DNA from: Fictibacillus sp. BK138
Lineage (GTDB): Bacteria; Bacillota; Bacilli; Bacillales; Fictibacillaceae
NCBI RefSeq assembly: GCF_004216955.1
Contig: NZ_SGXL01000001.1
Location: 1,763,413-1,827,412 of the forward strand
DNA length: 64,000 nt
Reading direction: 5' to 3'
The translations under genes were made by a program, and so were the position numbers. Of this stretch, positions 17,701 through 26,689 are shown piece after piece (the first letter of the stretch is position 1; each line of letters begins with the position of its first letter). Under the pieces are notes generated by a model. The model did no database searches and was not told the DNA's origin. It was given only the letters and a program-made list of their open reading frames with translations.

Positions 17701-19351
17701 TCTCCGGTCCAGGATGCAGAAGATTACCCTCTCCACCCAGTAATGTCATCGTTGAAGTAACGACTTTTTCTCGAATCGCATCGATTGGCGGATTTGTCAC
17801 TTGTGCAAATAGCTGTTTAAAATAGTTGAATAATGATTGTGGTCTGTCTGATAACACAGCGAGAGGTGTATCATTGCCCATTGATCCTATTGGGTCTTTT
17901 CCTTCTGTAATTACAGGAATTAAATATTTATGAATATCTTCATACGTGTATCCAAAAGCTTTTTGTTTTCTTCTAATATCATCTAAATCAACAACAGGTT
18001 CTTCCCCGTTATCTTCTAATTGAAGTAACCCGTTTGTCAGCCATTCTTCATAAGGCTGCTCATTTGTCATTTCTGTCTTTATTTCATTATCTGTAATGAT
18101 GCGTCCCTCTTCTATGTCGATAAGAAGCATTCTTCCAGGACTTAGACGCTCTTTGTAAAGAATGTTCTCTTCTTCAACATCAATGACACCTACTTCTGAA
18201 GAGAAGATAATATAATCATCTTTAGTTACGTAATACCTTGCTGGACGTAATCCGTTTCTATCGAGGATCGCTCCTATCTGTTTACCGTTTGTAAATGAGA
18301 TGGCTGTAGGTCCATCCCACGGTTCCATTAAACAACTGTGGTATTCATAAAAGGCACGTCTTTCTTGTTCGAGATGCGGATTCTCACTCCATGGTTCTGG
18401 TATCAGCATCATAGCTGTATGTGAAGGCTTTCTTCCTGCAAGTACAAAAAATTCAAATGCCTGATCTAAAATAGAAGAATCACTTCCATCAGCATCTAAA
18501 ATCGGAAGAAGCTTTTGGATATCATCACCAAATGCTTCAGATACAAACTGTTTTTCACGTGCTTTCATCCAATTCATATTGCCTTGAAGAGTGTTGATCT
18601 CTCCGTTATGAATGATATAACGGTTTGGATGTGCGCGCTCCCAAGTTGGAAATGTATTTGTGCTAAAACGGGAATGCACTAAAGCAAATGGGGACACAAA
18701 ATCCTCATCCTGCAAGTCAATATAAAAAGTATCAACTTGCTGTGGTGTTAAAAGTCCTTTATAGACGATGGTCTGTGTAGACAAACTTGCAAAATAGGTT
18801 TGCAGACCGTTTTGTCTTGCCCAGTGTTCTGTTTGTTTTCGAATTACAAAAAGTTTCCGTTCAAAAACAAGGTCATCAATAATGGAGTCATCACAAGCAA
18901 TAAACACCTGCTTGATAACCGGACATGTATCTTGAGCTTTCTCGCCGATTGAAGAACGATCAATCGGCACAGTTCTCCAGCCTAAAAGTTTCTGTCCTTC
19001 TTGTTCAATAAAATAATTAATTTGATTTTCGAGTTTCATTTGAGCTTCTTTATCGTTAGGAAAAAAAATCATTCCAGCACCGTATCGGCCTTGTTCCGGT
19101 AAATCAAAGTCAGTTACTTTTTTAAAGAAAAGATGCGGCAATTTAGTCATCAAGCCAGCTCCATCACCTGTTAACGGGTCACTTCCCTGTCCTCCGCGAT
19201 GGTCAAGCTGGCATAGCATATGAAGTCCTTTTTTTACTATTTGATGGGTAGCATGCCCTTTAAGATGAGCGTATAGACCAATTCCACAAGCATCATGTTC
19301 AAAGTTCGGACTATATAACCCTTGTGGTTCTGGAAATTGACTGTAGGTCAT
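14795..19351 (-). CDS. gltA: Glutamate synthase large (alpha) subunit
   Basis: GltA (1518 aa, standard length) makes two glutamates from glutamine and 2-oxoglutarate. Cys22 in HDACGIG is the N-terminal nucleophile of the class II amidotransferase after removal of a 21-residue propeptide. The central and FMN-binding TIM-barrel domains follow, with GDGAGLMTKLPH early and SGYDGGTGASP in the barrel. The 3Fe-4S Cys set is in CVMMRACHLDTCPVG, and the GxGxG beta-helix domain closes the protein. GGGGGAG precedes ATG. The gene is divergent from gltC, its LysR activator, which binds in the 138-bp gap between the two start codons. Confidence 0.97.
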   Translation of the reverse strand: MTYSQFPEPQGLYSPNFEHDACGIGLYAHLKGHATHQIVKKGLHMLCQLDHRGGQGSDPLTGDGAGLMTKLPHLFFKKVTDFDLPEQGRYGAGMIFFPNDKEAQMKLENQINYFIEQEGQKLLGWRTVPIDRSSIGEKAQDTCPVIKQVFIACDDSIIDDLVFERKLFVIRKQTEHWARQNGLQTYFASLSTQTIVYKGLLTPQQVDTFYIDLQDEDFVSPFALVHSRFSTNTFPTWERAHPNRYIIHNGEINTLQGNMNWMKAREKQFVSEAFGDDIQKLLPILDADGSDSSILDQAFEFFVLAGRKPSHTAMMLIPEPWSENPHLEQERRAFYEYHSCLMEPWDGPTAISFTNGKQIGAILDRNGLRPARYYVTKDDYIIFSSEVGVIDVEEENILYKERLSPGRMLLIDIEEGRIITDNEIKTEMTNEQPYEEWLTNGLLQLEDNGEEPVVDLDDIRRKQKAFGYTYEDIHKYLIPVITEGKDPIGSMGNDTPLAVLSDRPQSLFNYFKQLFAQVTNPPIDAIREKVVTSTMTLLGGEGNLLHPGPENARRIQLDSPVLTTNEFNQIKENNITDFKPAILQTLFSEDLETDLISFQKKAEKAISDGASILILSDRDMNPSQTPMPVLLAVSSLHHYLVQKGLRTKVSLIVEAGEVREVHHFAALIGYGADAIYPYLTYKTFEEAIEEGHIKLSLQETVKKYKKGVTDGIVKVMSKMGISTVQSYRGAQIFEAVGIGKEVIDRYFPATASQIDGITLAEIQKEAQLRHQEGFMETIEDTLDSGSDFQWRNSGEHHAFNPKTIHTLQWACRKNDYSLFKTFSKLADDERTTFLRNLFSFKPEVKSIPLDEVEPVETIVKRFKTGAMSFGSLSAEAHESLAIAMNRLGGKSNSGEGGEHPARFIPDENGNHRRSSIKQVASGRFGVKSHYLVNADELQIKMAQGAKPGEGGQLPGNKVYPWVADVRGSTPGVGLISPPPHHDIYSIEDMAQLIHDLKNANRAARISVKLVAKSGVGTIAAGVAKGAADVIVISGYDGGTGASPKTSIKHTGLPWELGLAETHQTLMLNGLRERVTLETDGKLMTGKDVVLAALLGAEEYGFATAPLVVLGCVMMRACHLDTCPVGVATQNPELRKKFMGDPDHVVNYMMFVAEEIREIMAQLGFRTMDEMVGRTDVLTVGERAAAHWKAKHLDLSRLLYQPEGVRTCKTVQNHKIDQSLDIQEILPKLNPVLEQQKAVSINLPIKNTNRVAGTIAGSEITKRFGEEGLPEDTVTLNFTGSAGQSFGAFIPRGMSLYLNGDSNDYFGKGLSGGKMIVAPPKTAEYLADDNVIVGNVAFYGATSGEAYINGLAGERFAVRNSGANIVVEGIGDHGCEYMTGGNVVVLGDVGKNFAAGMSGGIAYIYTHQPLMFKRLCNKEGIEFERLVDHHETESVKQLILNHFSYTQSRKAAAILENWKSAQSHFVKVIPKDYKEMIKRIEDEKQAGLSDQEAVMSAFEARSAAKTPAGSPGPTKLILK

Positions 19352-19454
19352 CGGTTACTCCCCCTTCACGTTTTCAACTTAATGTTCAAAACTTTCTTTC
19401 AATTAGTTTAAGGTTTATAATTAATCGAAACAATATATAATTTAGATTAAAACA

Positions 19455-19469
19455 ATCTCAAATTGAGAA
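19455..19469. promoter_or_regulatory. GltC operator-like palindrome
   Basis: TCTCAA-A-TTGAGA (19456-19468) is a perfect 6-bp inverted repeat with a one-base centre, 21 bp before the gltC start and about 100 bp before gltA. B. subtilis GltC Box I is an ATCTCATTTTGAGAT-like palindrome at the equivalent place, where GltC represses itself and activates gltAB. Assignment rests on this similarity and position. Confidence 0.75.
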
Positions 19470-19489
19470 TGATTGGTTGTGGGAATGTT

Positions 19490-20392
19490 ATGGAGATTCG
19501 TCAATTGGCTTATTTTATTGAAGTTGCAGAACGAGAACACGTATCAGAAGCTGCACTTGCATTGCATGTTGCACAGTCTGCCGTAAGCCGTCAGATAGCA
19601 AATTTAGAATCAGAATTAGGTGTCGAACTGTTTGAGCGGGAAGGCAGAAATATCAAACTCTCACCTGTAGGCCGATTGTTTCTAACACATGCAAAGACTG
19701 CTATGAAAGCGATCGAACATGCCAAAAAACAGATAGATGAATACTTGGATCCTGAAAGAGGTACGATTAAGATTGGATTTCCGACTAGTCTTGCCGGTCA
19801 CCTGCTTCCGACAGTAGTTTCTGCTTTTAAAAGAGAACATCCGAATATTGCCTTTCATCTACGACAAGGATCGTATCGATTTTTAACGGAAAGTGTTAAG
19901 AACGGTGACATTGACCTAGCTTTTCTTGGCCCTGTACCTACGAATGATCCTGATTTGGAAGGCTTTATATTGTTCACTGAAAAAATCTCTGCATTATTGC
20001 CCGAACAGCACCCTTTAGCTGAAAAAAGAACTCTTTTATTAAGTGATTTAAGAAATGATGATTTTGTTCTATTTCCTGATGGGTACATTTTACGAGAAGT
20101 TGTTGTGAATTCATGTAAAGAATCAGGCTTCATACCCAAAATTGCTTGTGAAGGTGAAGATCTTGATGCGATAAAAGGTTTAGTCACAGCTGGTATGGGT
20201 GTAACCCTTTTACCCGATAGTTCCTTTTATGAAACGAAACCTCGTTTCACGGTTAAAATCCCTATAGAGATTCCAGATGTAAAACGAACAGTAGGAATCA
20301 TCACACCCCGTGGCAGAGAACTTGCACCGGCTGAGCAAGTGTTTTATGAATTTGTTATTAAATTCTTCTCTGTGCTCGAACAGTATCAATAG
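19490..20392 (+). CDS. gltC: LysR-type regulator of gltAB
   Basis: GltC (300 aa, same length as in B. subtilis) activates gltAB when 2-oxoglutarate is high and is inhibited by glutamate. The LysR helix-turn-helix is at residues 1-60 (MEIRQLAYFIEVAEREHVSEA then QSAVSRQIANLE), followed by a LysR substrate domain with FPTSLAGHLLPTV and GEDLDAIKGLV. The frame runs 9 codons further upstream, into the operator; the ATG at 19490 gives the conserved MEIRQL N-terminus. It is divergent from gltA, with an autoregulatory palindrome upstream. Confidence 0.95.
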   Translation: MEIRQLAYFIEVAEREHVSEAALALHVAQSAVSRQIANLESELGVELFEREGRNIKLSPVGRLFLTHAKTAMKAIEHAKKQIDEYLDPERGTIKIGFPTSLAGHLLPTVVSAFKREHPNIAFHLRQGSYRFLTESVKNGDIDLAFLGPVPTNDPDLEGFILFTEKISALLPEQHPLAEKRTLLLSDLRNDDFVLFPDGYILREVVVNSCKESGFIPKIACEGEDLDAIKGLVTAGMGVTLLPDSSFYETKPRFTVKIPIEIPDVKRTVGIITPRGRELAPAEQVFYEFVIKFFSVLEQYQ

Positions 20393-20438
20393 TAAAATAG
20401 AGAACGGGCGGAGATCGAAATTTGTCGAGGATTGTAGG

Positions 20439-20519
20439 CTCGTGGATAAAGAGTCTAAACTTTTGGATTCAGACCTAAAATTTTTGGATTCGATACCAAA
20501 ACTCGTGGACTCATGACTG
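20439..20519 (+). repeat. Tandem repeat, exact 21-nt period
   Basis: Units begin at 20439, 20460, 20481 and 20502 (last partial). Each has a core of the type CTCGTGGAT or TTTTTGGAT plus a CTAAAA or CCAAAA tail; units differ at about a third of positions, but the period holds exactly. It sits just after gltC and before the terminator shared with the transporter gene. No ribosome binding site supports translation. Confidence 0.7.
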
Positions 20520-20640
20520 TTTTTTTGTGGAATTACGGTTAACTAAGCTTTTTATCATAGCTATTCCTCCCTTCGCGGCATCACTAAACAAATGTATCTG
20601 TATTGGCGTTAGCCTAATCTGTCTAATCATGCTTCTATTT

Positions 20641-20681
20641 AAAAAGAGAGTGACCCAAAAACGAATATTTTGGGTCACTCT
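20641..20681. terminator. Bidirectional terminator between gltC and the OFA transporter
   Basis: A perfect 14-bp stem (20647-20660 with 20668-20681, GGGTCACTCT side) has a 7-nt loop. A-rich sequence at 20641-20645 gives the T-run for the minus-strand operon; weaker T-rich sequence follows on the plus strand. It lies 12 nt beyond the transporter stop codon. Confidence 0.85.
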
Positions 20682-20692
20682 TTCTTATTATT

Positions 20693-21952
20693 TCATCCTG
20701 CGGCTTGTGTTCTATTATTCGCTTTTCTGATGTTGCGGATATTAATACGGATTAATAGTGATATAGCCAATGCTGCCACAAAAGCACCTGTAAAGATGTA
20801 GAGTGTAAGCGAGTAGCTGTTCGTTGTTTCTCGAATCCATGAGACTACTAATGGACCGACAAGACCAGCTGCCGCCCATGCTGTTAATATATATCCGTGG
20901 ATTGCACCAAGCTGCTTTGTTCCGAATAGATCACCAATGTATGCCGGTATGGAAGCAAATCCGCCTCCGTAACACGTAAGGATTAAATAAATCAAGATCT
21001 GAAATACAAACGCATTTGTAACGTTTGGCAGCAGCAAAAATGCAACGGTTTGTAATGCGAAGAAAGTGGTATACACATTAGGACGTCCGATATAATCTGA
21101 AACTGTGGCCCATCCAATTCTTCCAAATCCATTAAATAAACCCATGATTCCCACCATGGTAGCTGCTGCTCCAGCACTCAGACCGGCAATATCCTGGGCC
21201 ATTGGTGAGGCTACCGAAATAACAGCTATTCCGCAAGTTACATTTATAAAGAGCATTGACCAAAGTGCCCAAAAACGAACTGTTTTTACTGCTTCATTGG
21301 CAGTTAGCTGCGCTAGGTCTTTTGTTTTCTTTTCTTCTTTTTGATCTTGATCCTTCATTCCTTCAGGCTGCCAATCCTTTGGAGGCGGGGCGAGGTAGAG
21401 TGAAGATAAAAACATAAGGGCAAAATAAATGGCGCCTAATAGATAGAAGGTGTTTGAAATGCCTATTCCATTTATCAGTTTCGCGATGACAGGACTCGCG
21501 ATCAGCGAGGCGAAACCGAAGCCCATGATCGCTAATCCTGTAGCAAGTCCTCTTCGATCAGGAAACCATTTAACGAGAGATGAAACGGGTGTAATATAAC
21601 CGATTCCAAGTCCTATTCCCCCAAGTGCTCCGTAAAAGAAATAAAGCATATATAAGGAACCTATACTGTCAGCAAACCCTGCTCCTAAAAGACCTGCCCC
21701 GAAACAAGCAGAGGCAATCATACCTGATATTCGAGGGCCGTAACGTTCTACAAAATGTCCCATAAAGGCAGCAGATAGACCTAAAAATAAGATTGCGATA
21801 CTAAAAGTTAACGAGATTTCGCTAAGTCCCCAATCATGTTTTTCCCGGAGTGGATTCGTAAATACACTCCAGGAATAGACGGAACCAATTGATATGTGAA
21901 TTCCAACTGCAGCCGCAGCAATCAACCAGCGGTTCTTCACTTTATTCGCCAT
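20693..21952 (-). CDS. MFS transporter, OFA (oxalate/formate antiporter) family
   Basis: This 419-residue protein has 12 predicted membrane helices, and its start NRWLIAAAAVGIHISIGSVYSWSVF is typical of the OFA family (OxlT, E. coli YhjX). Further family features are a GGIGLGIGYITPVSS motif in helix 4, a charged central loop (about 195-215), and a GRIGWATVSDYIGRPNVY loop in the second half. GAAGGAGC precedes ATG. It lies 12 nt downstream of the yrhD-like gene and is the last gene of the formate dehydrogenase operon, so formate (or another small carboxylate) is the likely substrate. This is an inference from context. Confidence 0.8.
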   Translation of the reverse strand: MANKVKNRWLIAAAAVGIHISIGSVYSWSVFTNPLREKHDWGLSEISLTFSIAILFLGLSAAFMGHFVERYGPRISGMIASACFGAGLLGAGFADSIGSLYMLYFFYGALGGIGLGIGYITPVSSLVKWFPDRRGLATGLAIMGFGFASLIASPVIAKLINGIGISNTFYLLGAIYFALMFLSSLYLAPPPKDWQPEGMKDQDQKEEKKTKDLAQLTANEAVKTVRFWALWSMLFINVTCGIAVISVASPMAQDIAGLSAGAAATMVGIMGLFNGFGRIGWATVSDYIGRPNVYTTFFALQTVAFLLLPNVTNAFVFQILIYLILTCYGGGFASIPAYIGDLFGTKQLGAIHGYILTAWAAAGLVGPLVVSWIRETTNSYSLTLYIFTGAFVAALAISLLIRINIRNIRKANNRTQAAG

Positions 21953-21964
21953 TGTTTAGCTCCT

Positions 21965-22519
21965 TCACTCATTTTTCTCTAACGTTTTCTCTTTTGTTTG
22001 ATTTGCTCGTTTTTCAGGTGTATCTTGAGTTGTTTTTTCATAAGGTTCCGTTTCTTGACCCATGCCTTTTAGAAATTGCATCAGAATGGTGACCGCTCTA
22101 TTTATTTCGGGGTCTTTTAGTGATTTAACAAGATCAAAATAACCGGTTTTCTCTTCTGTATCTTTATAGTCCGCTACCCGAGCTATTCCAGCATCGATCT
22201 TCAACAAAAATGGTTCGAGTTGTTTCACGTTGATCATCCCAAGCGTACCCAAGAGCAGCAGAAGATTTTTCATCGTGTTTGTGTTTTCAGGTTTGTCCAT
22301 TGCTTTTACGGCAATATCCAGTACTTTATCACCTTGCCCAAACAACCCGTTTAACAGCGAAAGGATTCCCTTGTCCTGCATATGATTCATTATCTCGAGT
22401 GTTTGCAAAATCGCTTGTTTATTTTTTACTAGAGCATCTTCCACTTCCCTTAAATCTTTCGTTCGCTGTTCTTCTTCTGATACGGTAAATTTTTGGACTT
22501 TCTTAATCGCCTTAGCCAT
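21965..22519 (-). CDS. DUF1641 (YrhD-like) protein
   Basis: The 184-residue soluble protein has the DUF1641 core [26 protein letters not shown] (about residues 45-70) and [14 protein letters not shown] (about 80-93). A charged tail (about 160-184) is rich in Glu, Lys and Thr and looks disordered. DUF1641 genes sit beside Cys-type formate dehydrogenases in Bacilli (B. subtilis yrhD-yrhE). The role may be a subunit or maturation partner but is not established. Its start overlaps the fdh stop by 8 nt (AAAGGAGC site), indicating translational coupling. Confidence 0.82.
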   Translation of the reverse strand: MAKAIKKVQKFTVSEEEQRTKDLREVEDALVKNKQAILQTLEIMNHMQDKGILSLLNGLFGQGDKVLDIAVKAMDKPENTNTMKNLLLLLGTLGMINVKQLEPFLLKIDAGIARVADYKDTEEKTGYFDLVKSLKDPEINRAVTILMQFLKGMGQETEPYEKTTQDTPEKRANQTKEKTLEKNE

Positions 22520-25466
22520 GTTGGTTTCGCTCCTTTTTCACAACATCTCCAGGGAATATATAATCTTTTCTTGCCCATTTCTTTTCAACTGCTACACCGA
22601 TCTGGGGTTGAGGGTTTCCGTATCTGAAGTTTGTTTTTGGAAGAGGATTAACACCTTCTTCTTGCAGGATCTCTAATTTTGCACTTGTCTCTTTATAAGC
22701 TGGCGTATCAGTATCTTTATCTGAATAGCTGCTGGTTAATAGATTTATCGCTGCTTCTCCACTGTCGTTCATCGGTAAATAAACTTCTTTGCCCTTCACT
22801 CGATCTGTGATCAAACAATGAACTTTAACACTACCATATGGAGAAGATAGACGTACGAGAGTCCCGTCTTTAATTCCTCTTTCATCAGCAAGTTCATGTG
22901 AGATCTCAAGAAACGTATTAGGAGTCTTTGATGTGATCCCCTCTGATTTATACGTCATATTTCCTTCATGAAAATGTTCTAAAAGTCTTCCATTATTAAC
23001 ATGGATATCGTATTCTTCACCAAATTCCTTCGGTTCCGTCCAATCAACAGGGTATAATTTAGCTTTTCTGTCATCGAACGGGAACCCTTCTGTGAATAAA
23101 ATCGGGGTATCTGTCCCATCTGGAGCAACCGGCCATTGAAGACTTTTGTATCCTTCAAGTCTTTCATAAGAAACACCTGCAAACAGCGGTGCCAACTGTG
23201 CAGCTTCATCCATGATGTCACTTGGATGTGTGTAGTTCCAGTTTGCCCCCAAACGGTTAGCGATGTCCTGGATGATCTGCCAATCAGGCTTTGAATCACC
23301 CAATGGTTCCAACACTTGATATAGACGTTGGATTCTTCGTTCAGTATTTGTAAAGGTACCTTCTTTTTCTAAGCTTGGACTTGCTGGGAGCACGACATCT
23401 GCAAACTGAGCAGTTCTCGTTAAGAAAATATCTTGCACGACGAAGAAATCAAGCTTTTCATAGGCATCATGGACGTGGTTGATATTAGAATCCACTATCC
23501 CCATGTCTTCTCCTTTTAAATACATTGCTTTAACATGTCCATCATGAATGCCAGTGACCATTTCATGATTGTTCAGACCAGGCTCTTCAGGAATCTTCAC
23601 ACCCCAGGCTTGCTCATATTTCGCTCGAACTTTATCATCAGCTACTTTCTCGTAAGATGGAAGACGGTCAGGCATACTTCCAAAATCACTTGCGCCTTGG
23701 ACGTTATTATGACCGCGAAGTGGATAAGATCCTACTCCGGGACGTCCATAATTTCCTGTAACAAGCAGCATGTTTGAAATAGCTGTACTCGTATCACTTC
23801 CGCCCATATGCTGTGTAACACCCATCGCCCAAAGTACACAAACACTTTTTGATTGATGGATCGTTTCTGCAATATTAATTAAGGTTTCTTGAGTGAGACC
23901 AGTTGCTTTTTCGGCATATTCAAGCGTGTACTTTTCAAGGTTTTGTTTAAAATCTTCTAAACCGTTTACACGATTCGTTAAAAATTCTTTATCAGCCCAG
24001 CCTTGATCAAGAATATATTTTGTGACAGCTGAAAGCCATACTAGATCGGAACCTGCCCTAGGCTGAATAAACAGATCAGCTCGATCAGCCATTTCATGTT
24101 TACGGAGGTCCGCGACGATCAGTTTCTGGCTATTTAACTTGTGAGAACGTTTAACTCTTGTAGCGAGTACAGGATGGGACTCAGATGTATTGGATCCGAT
24201 AACGATTACAAGCTCTGATTTTTCAATATCTTTAATGGAACCTGAGTCTCCTCCATGTCCTACGGTACGGAACAATCCCATCGTCGCAGGTGTTTGGCAG
24301 TATCGTGAGCAGTTATCGATGTTATTCGTTCCAATAACACCACGCGCCAATTTTTGCATTAAATAGGACTCTTCATTCGTACATTTAGAAGAACTGATAA
24401 ATGTTAATGCTTGTGAGCCGTATGTTTCTTTGATTTCTGTAAACTTGGATGCTATAAGATTCAATGCTTCATCCCAAGAAGCTTCTCTAAATGAATCTCC
24501 TTCACGGATGAGGGGTTTTGTTAAGCGCTCTTCGCTGTTTACAAAATCCCAGCCGAACTTGCCTTTTACACATGTAGAAATACCATTAGCCGGAGCCTCG
24601 ATCTGAGGATCCACTTTTAAGATTTCTCTTCCTTTTGTCCACACATCGAAGCTACATCCAACTCCACAATATGTACACACAGTTTTTGTTTTTTTAATGC
24701 GCTGTTCACGCATAGCCGCTTCCATATCAGAAATAGCTAATATAGAGCCATAACCGGTTTCTACACTTTTTGTTATCTCTATCATAGGACGCAAGGTTTC
24801 CCGGTTAATGCCTGTCATGTAGCCAGCTTCGCCTTCCATTCCCTTTTCCATCATGGCATTACAAGGACATACCGTTGAACAATGTCCACAAGAAACACAT
24901 GAAGACTCGTTGATCGGCACATCTTTATCCCAGATTACACGAGGTCTTTCACGGTCCCAATCAATAGAAAGGGTTTCAGTTACTTGCACATCTTGACATG
25001 CTTCAACACATCGTCCGCACAAAATACATTGATCAGGGTCATATCTGTAGAATGGATTGGAATGATCTACTTCATAGGGTTTGTGGTCAAAAGGAATACT
25101 TTGATGGTTAATCTTCATCTCTTTAACGGTATTATGTATTTCGCATCCCCCATTGTTATAATCACAAACTGTACAATACAATTCATGGTTAAATAGGATC
25201 CGGTCCATCCCGATAACTTGAGCTTCTTTCACTTCATCAGAGTTCGTATCAACCTCGTCTCCATCTTTGACGGTGGTGGAACAAGCTCTGACAAACTCGC
25301 CATTTACTTTTACAATACAAGTGTCACAGGTTTCAATCGGTCCTAAACTAGGATGATAGCAAACATGAGGAACTTGATCAGGACTGTCAGTAAGAAGGTT
25401 TAAAATGGTTTGATCTTTGTTGGCTTTTACTTCAGAACCATTAATTCTAATCGAATAATCGGACAA
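22512..25466 (-). CDS. Formate dehydrogenase alpha subunit, Cys-type (YrhE/YjgC-like)
   Basis: This 984-residue molybdopterin/tungstopterin oxidoreductase probably oxidises formate to CO2 in the cytosol. In order: a [2Fe-2S] ferredoxin domain (Cys36, 47, 50, 62), a His/Cys-ligated cluster segment (Cys98, 101, 108), a two-[4Fe-4S] ferredoxin domain (Cys147-157 and 190-200), then the catalytic part with its own [4Fe-4S] site (Cys264, 267, 271, 299). Cys390 in [13 protein letters not shown] takes the place of selenocysteine, so no SECIS element is needed. The start is TTG at 25466 with an AAAGGGTGA site; no other in-frame start fits. It is the first gene of the operon with the DUF1641 and OFA genes. 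Confidence 0.92.
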   Translation of the reverse strand: MSDYSIRINGSEVKANKDQTILNLLTDSPDQVPHVCYHPSLGPIETCDTCIVKVNGEFVRACSTTVKDGDEVDTNSDEVKEAQVIGMDRILFNHELYCTVCDYNNGGCEIHNTVKEMKINHQSIPFDHKPYEVDHSNPFYRYDPDQCILCGRCVEACQDVQVTETLSIDWDRERPRVIWDKDVPINESSCVSCGHCSTVCPCNAMMEKGMEGEAGYMTGINRETLRPMIEITKSVETGYGSILAISDMEAAMREQRIKKTKTVCTYCGVGCSFDVWTKGREILKVDPQIEAPANGISTCVKGKFGWDFVNSEERLTKPLIREGDSFREASWDEALNLIASKFTEIKETYGSQALTFISSSKCTNEESYLMQKLARGVIGTNNIDNCSRYCQTPATMGLFRTVGHGGDSGSIKDIEKSELVIVIGSNTSESHPVLATRVKRSHKLNSQKLIVADLRKHEMADRADLFIQPRAGSDLVWLSAVTKYILDQGWADKEFLTNRVNGLEDFKQNLEKYTLEYAEKATGLTQETLINIAETIHQSKSVCVLWAMGVTQHMGGSDTSTAISNMLLVTGNYGRPGVGSYPLRGHNNVQGASDFGSMPDRLPSYEKVADDKVRAKYEQAWGVKIPEEPGLNNHEMVTGIHDGHVKAMYLKGEDMGIVDSNINHVHDAYEKLDFFVVQDIFLTRTAQFADVVLPASPSLEKEGTFTNTERRIQRLYQVLEPLGDSKPDWQIIQDIANRLGANWNYTHPSDIMDEAAQLAPLFAGVSYERLEGYKSLQWPVAPDGTDTPILFTEGFPFDDRKAKLYPVDWTEPKEFGEEYDIHVNNGRLLEHFHEGNMTYKSEGITSKTPNTFLEISHELADERGIKDGTLVRLSSPYGSVKVHCLITDRVKGKEVYLPMNDSGEAAINLLTSSYSDKDTDTPAYKETSAKLEILQEEGVNPLPKTNFRYGNPQPQIGVAVEKKWARKDYIFPGDVVKKERNQHG

Positions 25467-25597
25467 AATGAATTCACCCTTTCAATAAAAGTTACTTACA
25501 AAAAATTCAGTCATCTAAAAATGCCGATTCCCTAATCGTTATCTCCTTAAACAAATTCTGTTATTCAAATCCTGTGGTGCGATATAAACACAAAAAA

Positions 25598-25816
25598 GGC
25601 TCTTTTCTAAAAGATGTTACTACAATGAGCATTGAAGTTCTTCATTGAAGAGTTGATTGCAGTGGAAGGTGCGAGACTCCTGCGGGACTGGCGGTCAGGT
25701 GAGACACTTAAAAGTGAAACGTACGAATGTGGCTCACCGCCTGCCCCGCGGAAAGCGAGCAACCTGGAGCGGAAATTCAACCTCTTTCTAAAACAACAAA
25801 GTTCACGAAAAACGCC
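25598..25816 (+). repeat. Dispersed MITE-like repeat, copy B (short form)
   Basis: The ends are an imperfect inverted repeat: GGCTCTTTTCTAAAAGATG on the left, and a right end whose reverse complement reads GGCGTTTTTCGTGAACTTTG. The inner core runs from GTTGATTGCAGTGGAAGG to CTGGAGCGGAAATTCAACC (25652-25782) and is clearly GC-richer than its surroundings, with GGTGAG...CTCACC arms. It lies between the fdh operon and the CBS-domain gene and carries no convincing gene. Confidence 0.82.
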
Positions 25817-25840
25817 AAAAAAAGACACCTATGAAGTGTC
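25817..25840 (-). terminator. Terminator of the CBS-domain gene
   Basis: The minus strand shows GACACTT-CAT-AGGTGTC followed by seven T, starting 8 nt beyond the stop codon. The T-run abuts the right end of repeat copy B. Confidence 0.7.
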
Positions 25841-25848
25841 TAAGTAAT

Positions 25849-26589
25849 TCAGCTATCTAAATCAATTTCGATTAAGTCGTAAGAAGTAACGATCCCAAGC
25901 GGTTTTTCATTTTCACTCCCGTTTAGTGTGATGATGATCGCTTCAAGTTTTTTATCCTCTTTATGGAACGTTTCAAATATTTCTTCTGCCTTAAAGATAC
26001 TTGATGTTTTTGAAATAAATGCCACTAGCTGTTTTCCTTTTTTTCTTGTGATATCAGATATTTTTGCATTGCTTAGATCAATAACCTGATCTGCCAGCCG
26101 GTCGCTTAGCCAATTTAATAAATAGGTTGCAGTTAACAGCCAAAGGTATTCACCCTTTTCATTATATACGGGGAATCGTGAATAAGACGTTTCTCTAATG
26201 CAGCTTAGTACATCTGCTAATTTGTCACTTTCTTTAAAATGGTGAACATCTTTTGTAGCAATACTTAGTGCGGTTTCGGGCTTTTGAAAGTAACCTGCTA
26301 TTTTTTCTATTCGCTCCACAATATCAAGATGCGGTTCTGCAATATAATAATCATGATCAACTTTTTCGTGAACGATCGCATTACGAAGCTTCGCAAACTG
26401 GCAAAGCTCATTATAAAACGACCTGATTAGAGAATGTTTTTTCATTCCAACTTCAACTAAATTTTTAAACCGATCATCCGTTATATCCTTAACTTTATCT
26501 ATAAGACACTTATGAATTTGATTAAATGCGATCTCAAAACGTTCTGACAAAGCATTTTCTTTATTGGGTTTTAAATGGGTCACGGTCAT
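25849..26589 (-). CDS. CBS-domain protein with alpha-helical N-terminal domain
   Basis: The product (246 aa) has an N-terminal helical region (residues 1-100) with SFYNELCQFAKLRNAIVHEK, which resembles HEPN/DUF4145-like helices with an RNAxVH motif. A pair of CBS modules follows (about 103-245; SRFPVYNEKGEYLWLLT and PLGIVTSYDL). CBS pairs usually bind adenosine ligands. R-N-A-x-x-H is the HEPN-type RNase motif form, here RNAIVH, but ribonuclease activity is only a possibility. TAAGGAGAG precedes ATG. It is a single gene with a terminator. Its place near a repeat suggests no operon partner. Confidence 0.62.
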   Translation of the reverse strand: MTVTHLKPNKENALSERFEIAFNQIHKCLIDKVKDITDDRFKNLVEVGMKKHSLIRSFYNELCQFAKLRNAIVHEKVDHDYYIAEPHLDIVERIEKIAGYFQKPETALSIATKDVHHFKESDKLADVLSCIRETSYSRFPVYNEKGEYLWLLTATYLLNWLSDRLADQVIDLSNAKISDITRKKGKQLVAFISKTSSIFKAEEIFETFHKEDKKLEAIIITLNGSENEKPLGIVTSYDLIEIDLDS

Positions 26590-26689
26590 GTTCTATCTCT
26601 CCTTATATATCCACTACACTCTTTCTACCCGCAAACAGCTATTTTATAAACAAAAAAAAAGAAGCGCATCACAGGATACACAACTTTTT

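Noticed and set aside
20511-20558. 15-codon ORF on the minus strand with a GGGAGG site (MIKSLVNRNSTKKQS)
   Set aside because: Too short to judge, lies beyond the transporter terminator, no promoter seen, and overlaps the tandem-repeat flank. Kept only as a note.
20527-20730. 67-codon plus-strand ORF between gltC and the OFA gene
   Set aside because: No ribosome binding site and it reads through the terminator hairpin into the antisense of the transporter gene.
22512-25466. Selenocysteine in the formate dehydrogenase
   Set aside because: The active-site position is a Cys codon (residue 390), and the gene has no in-frame TGA.
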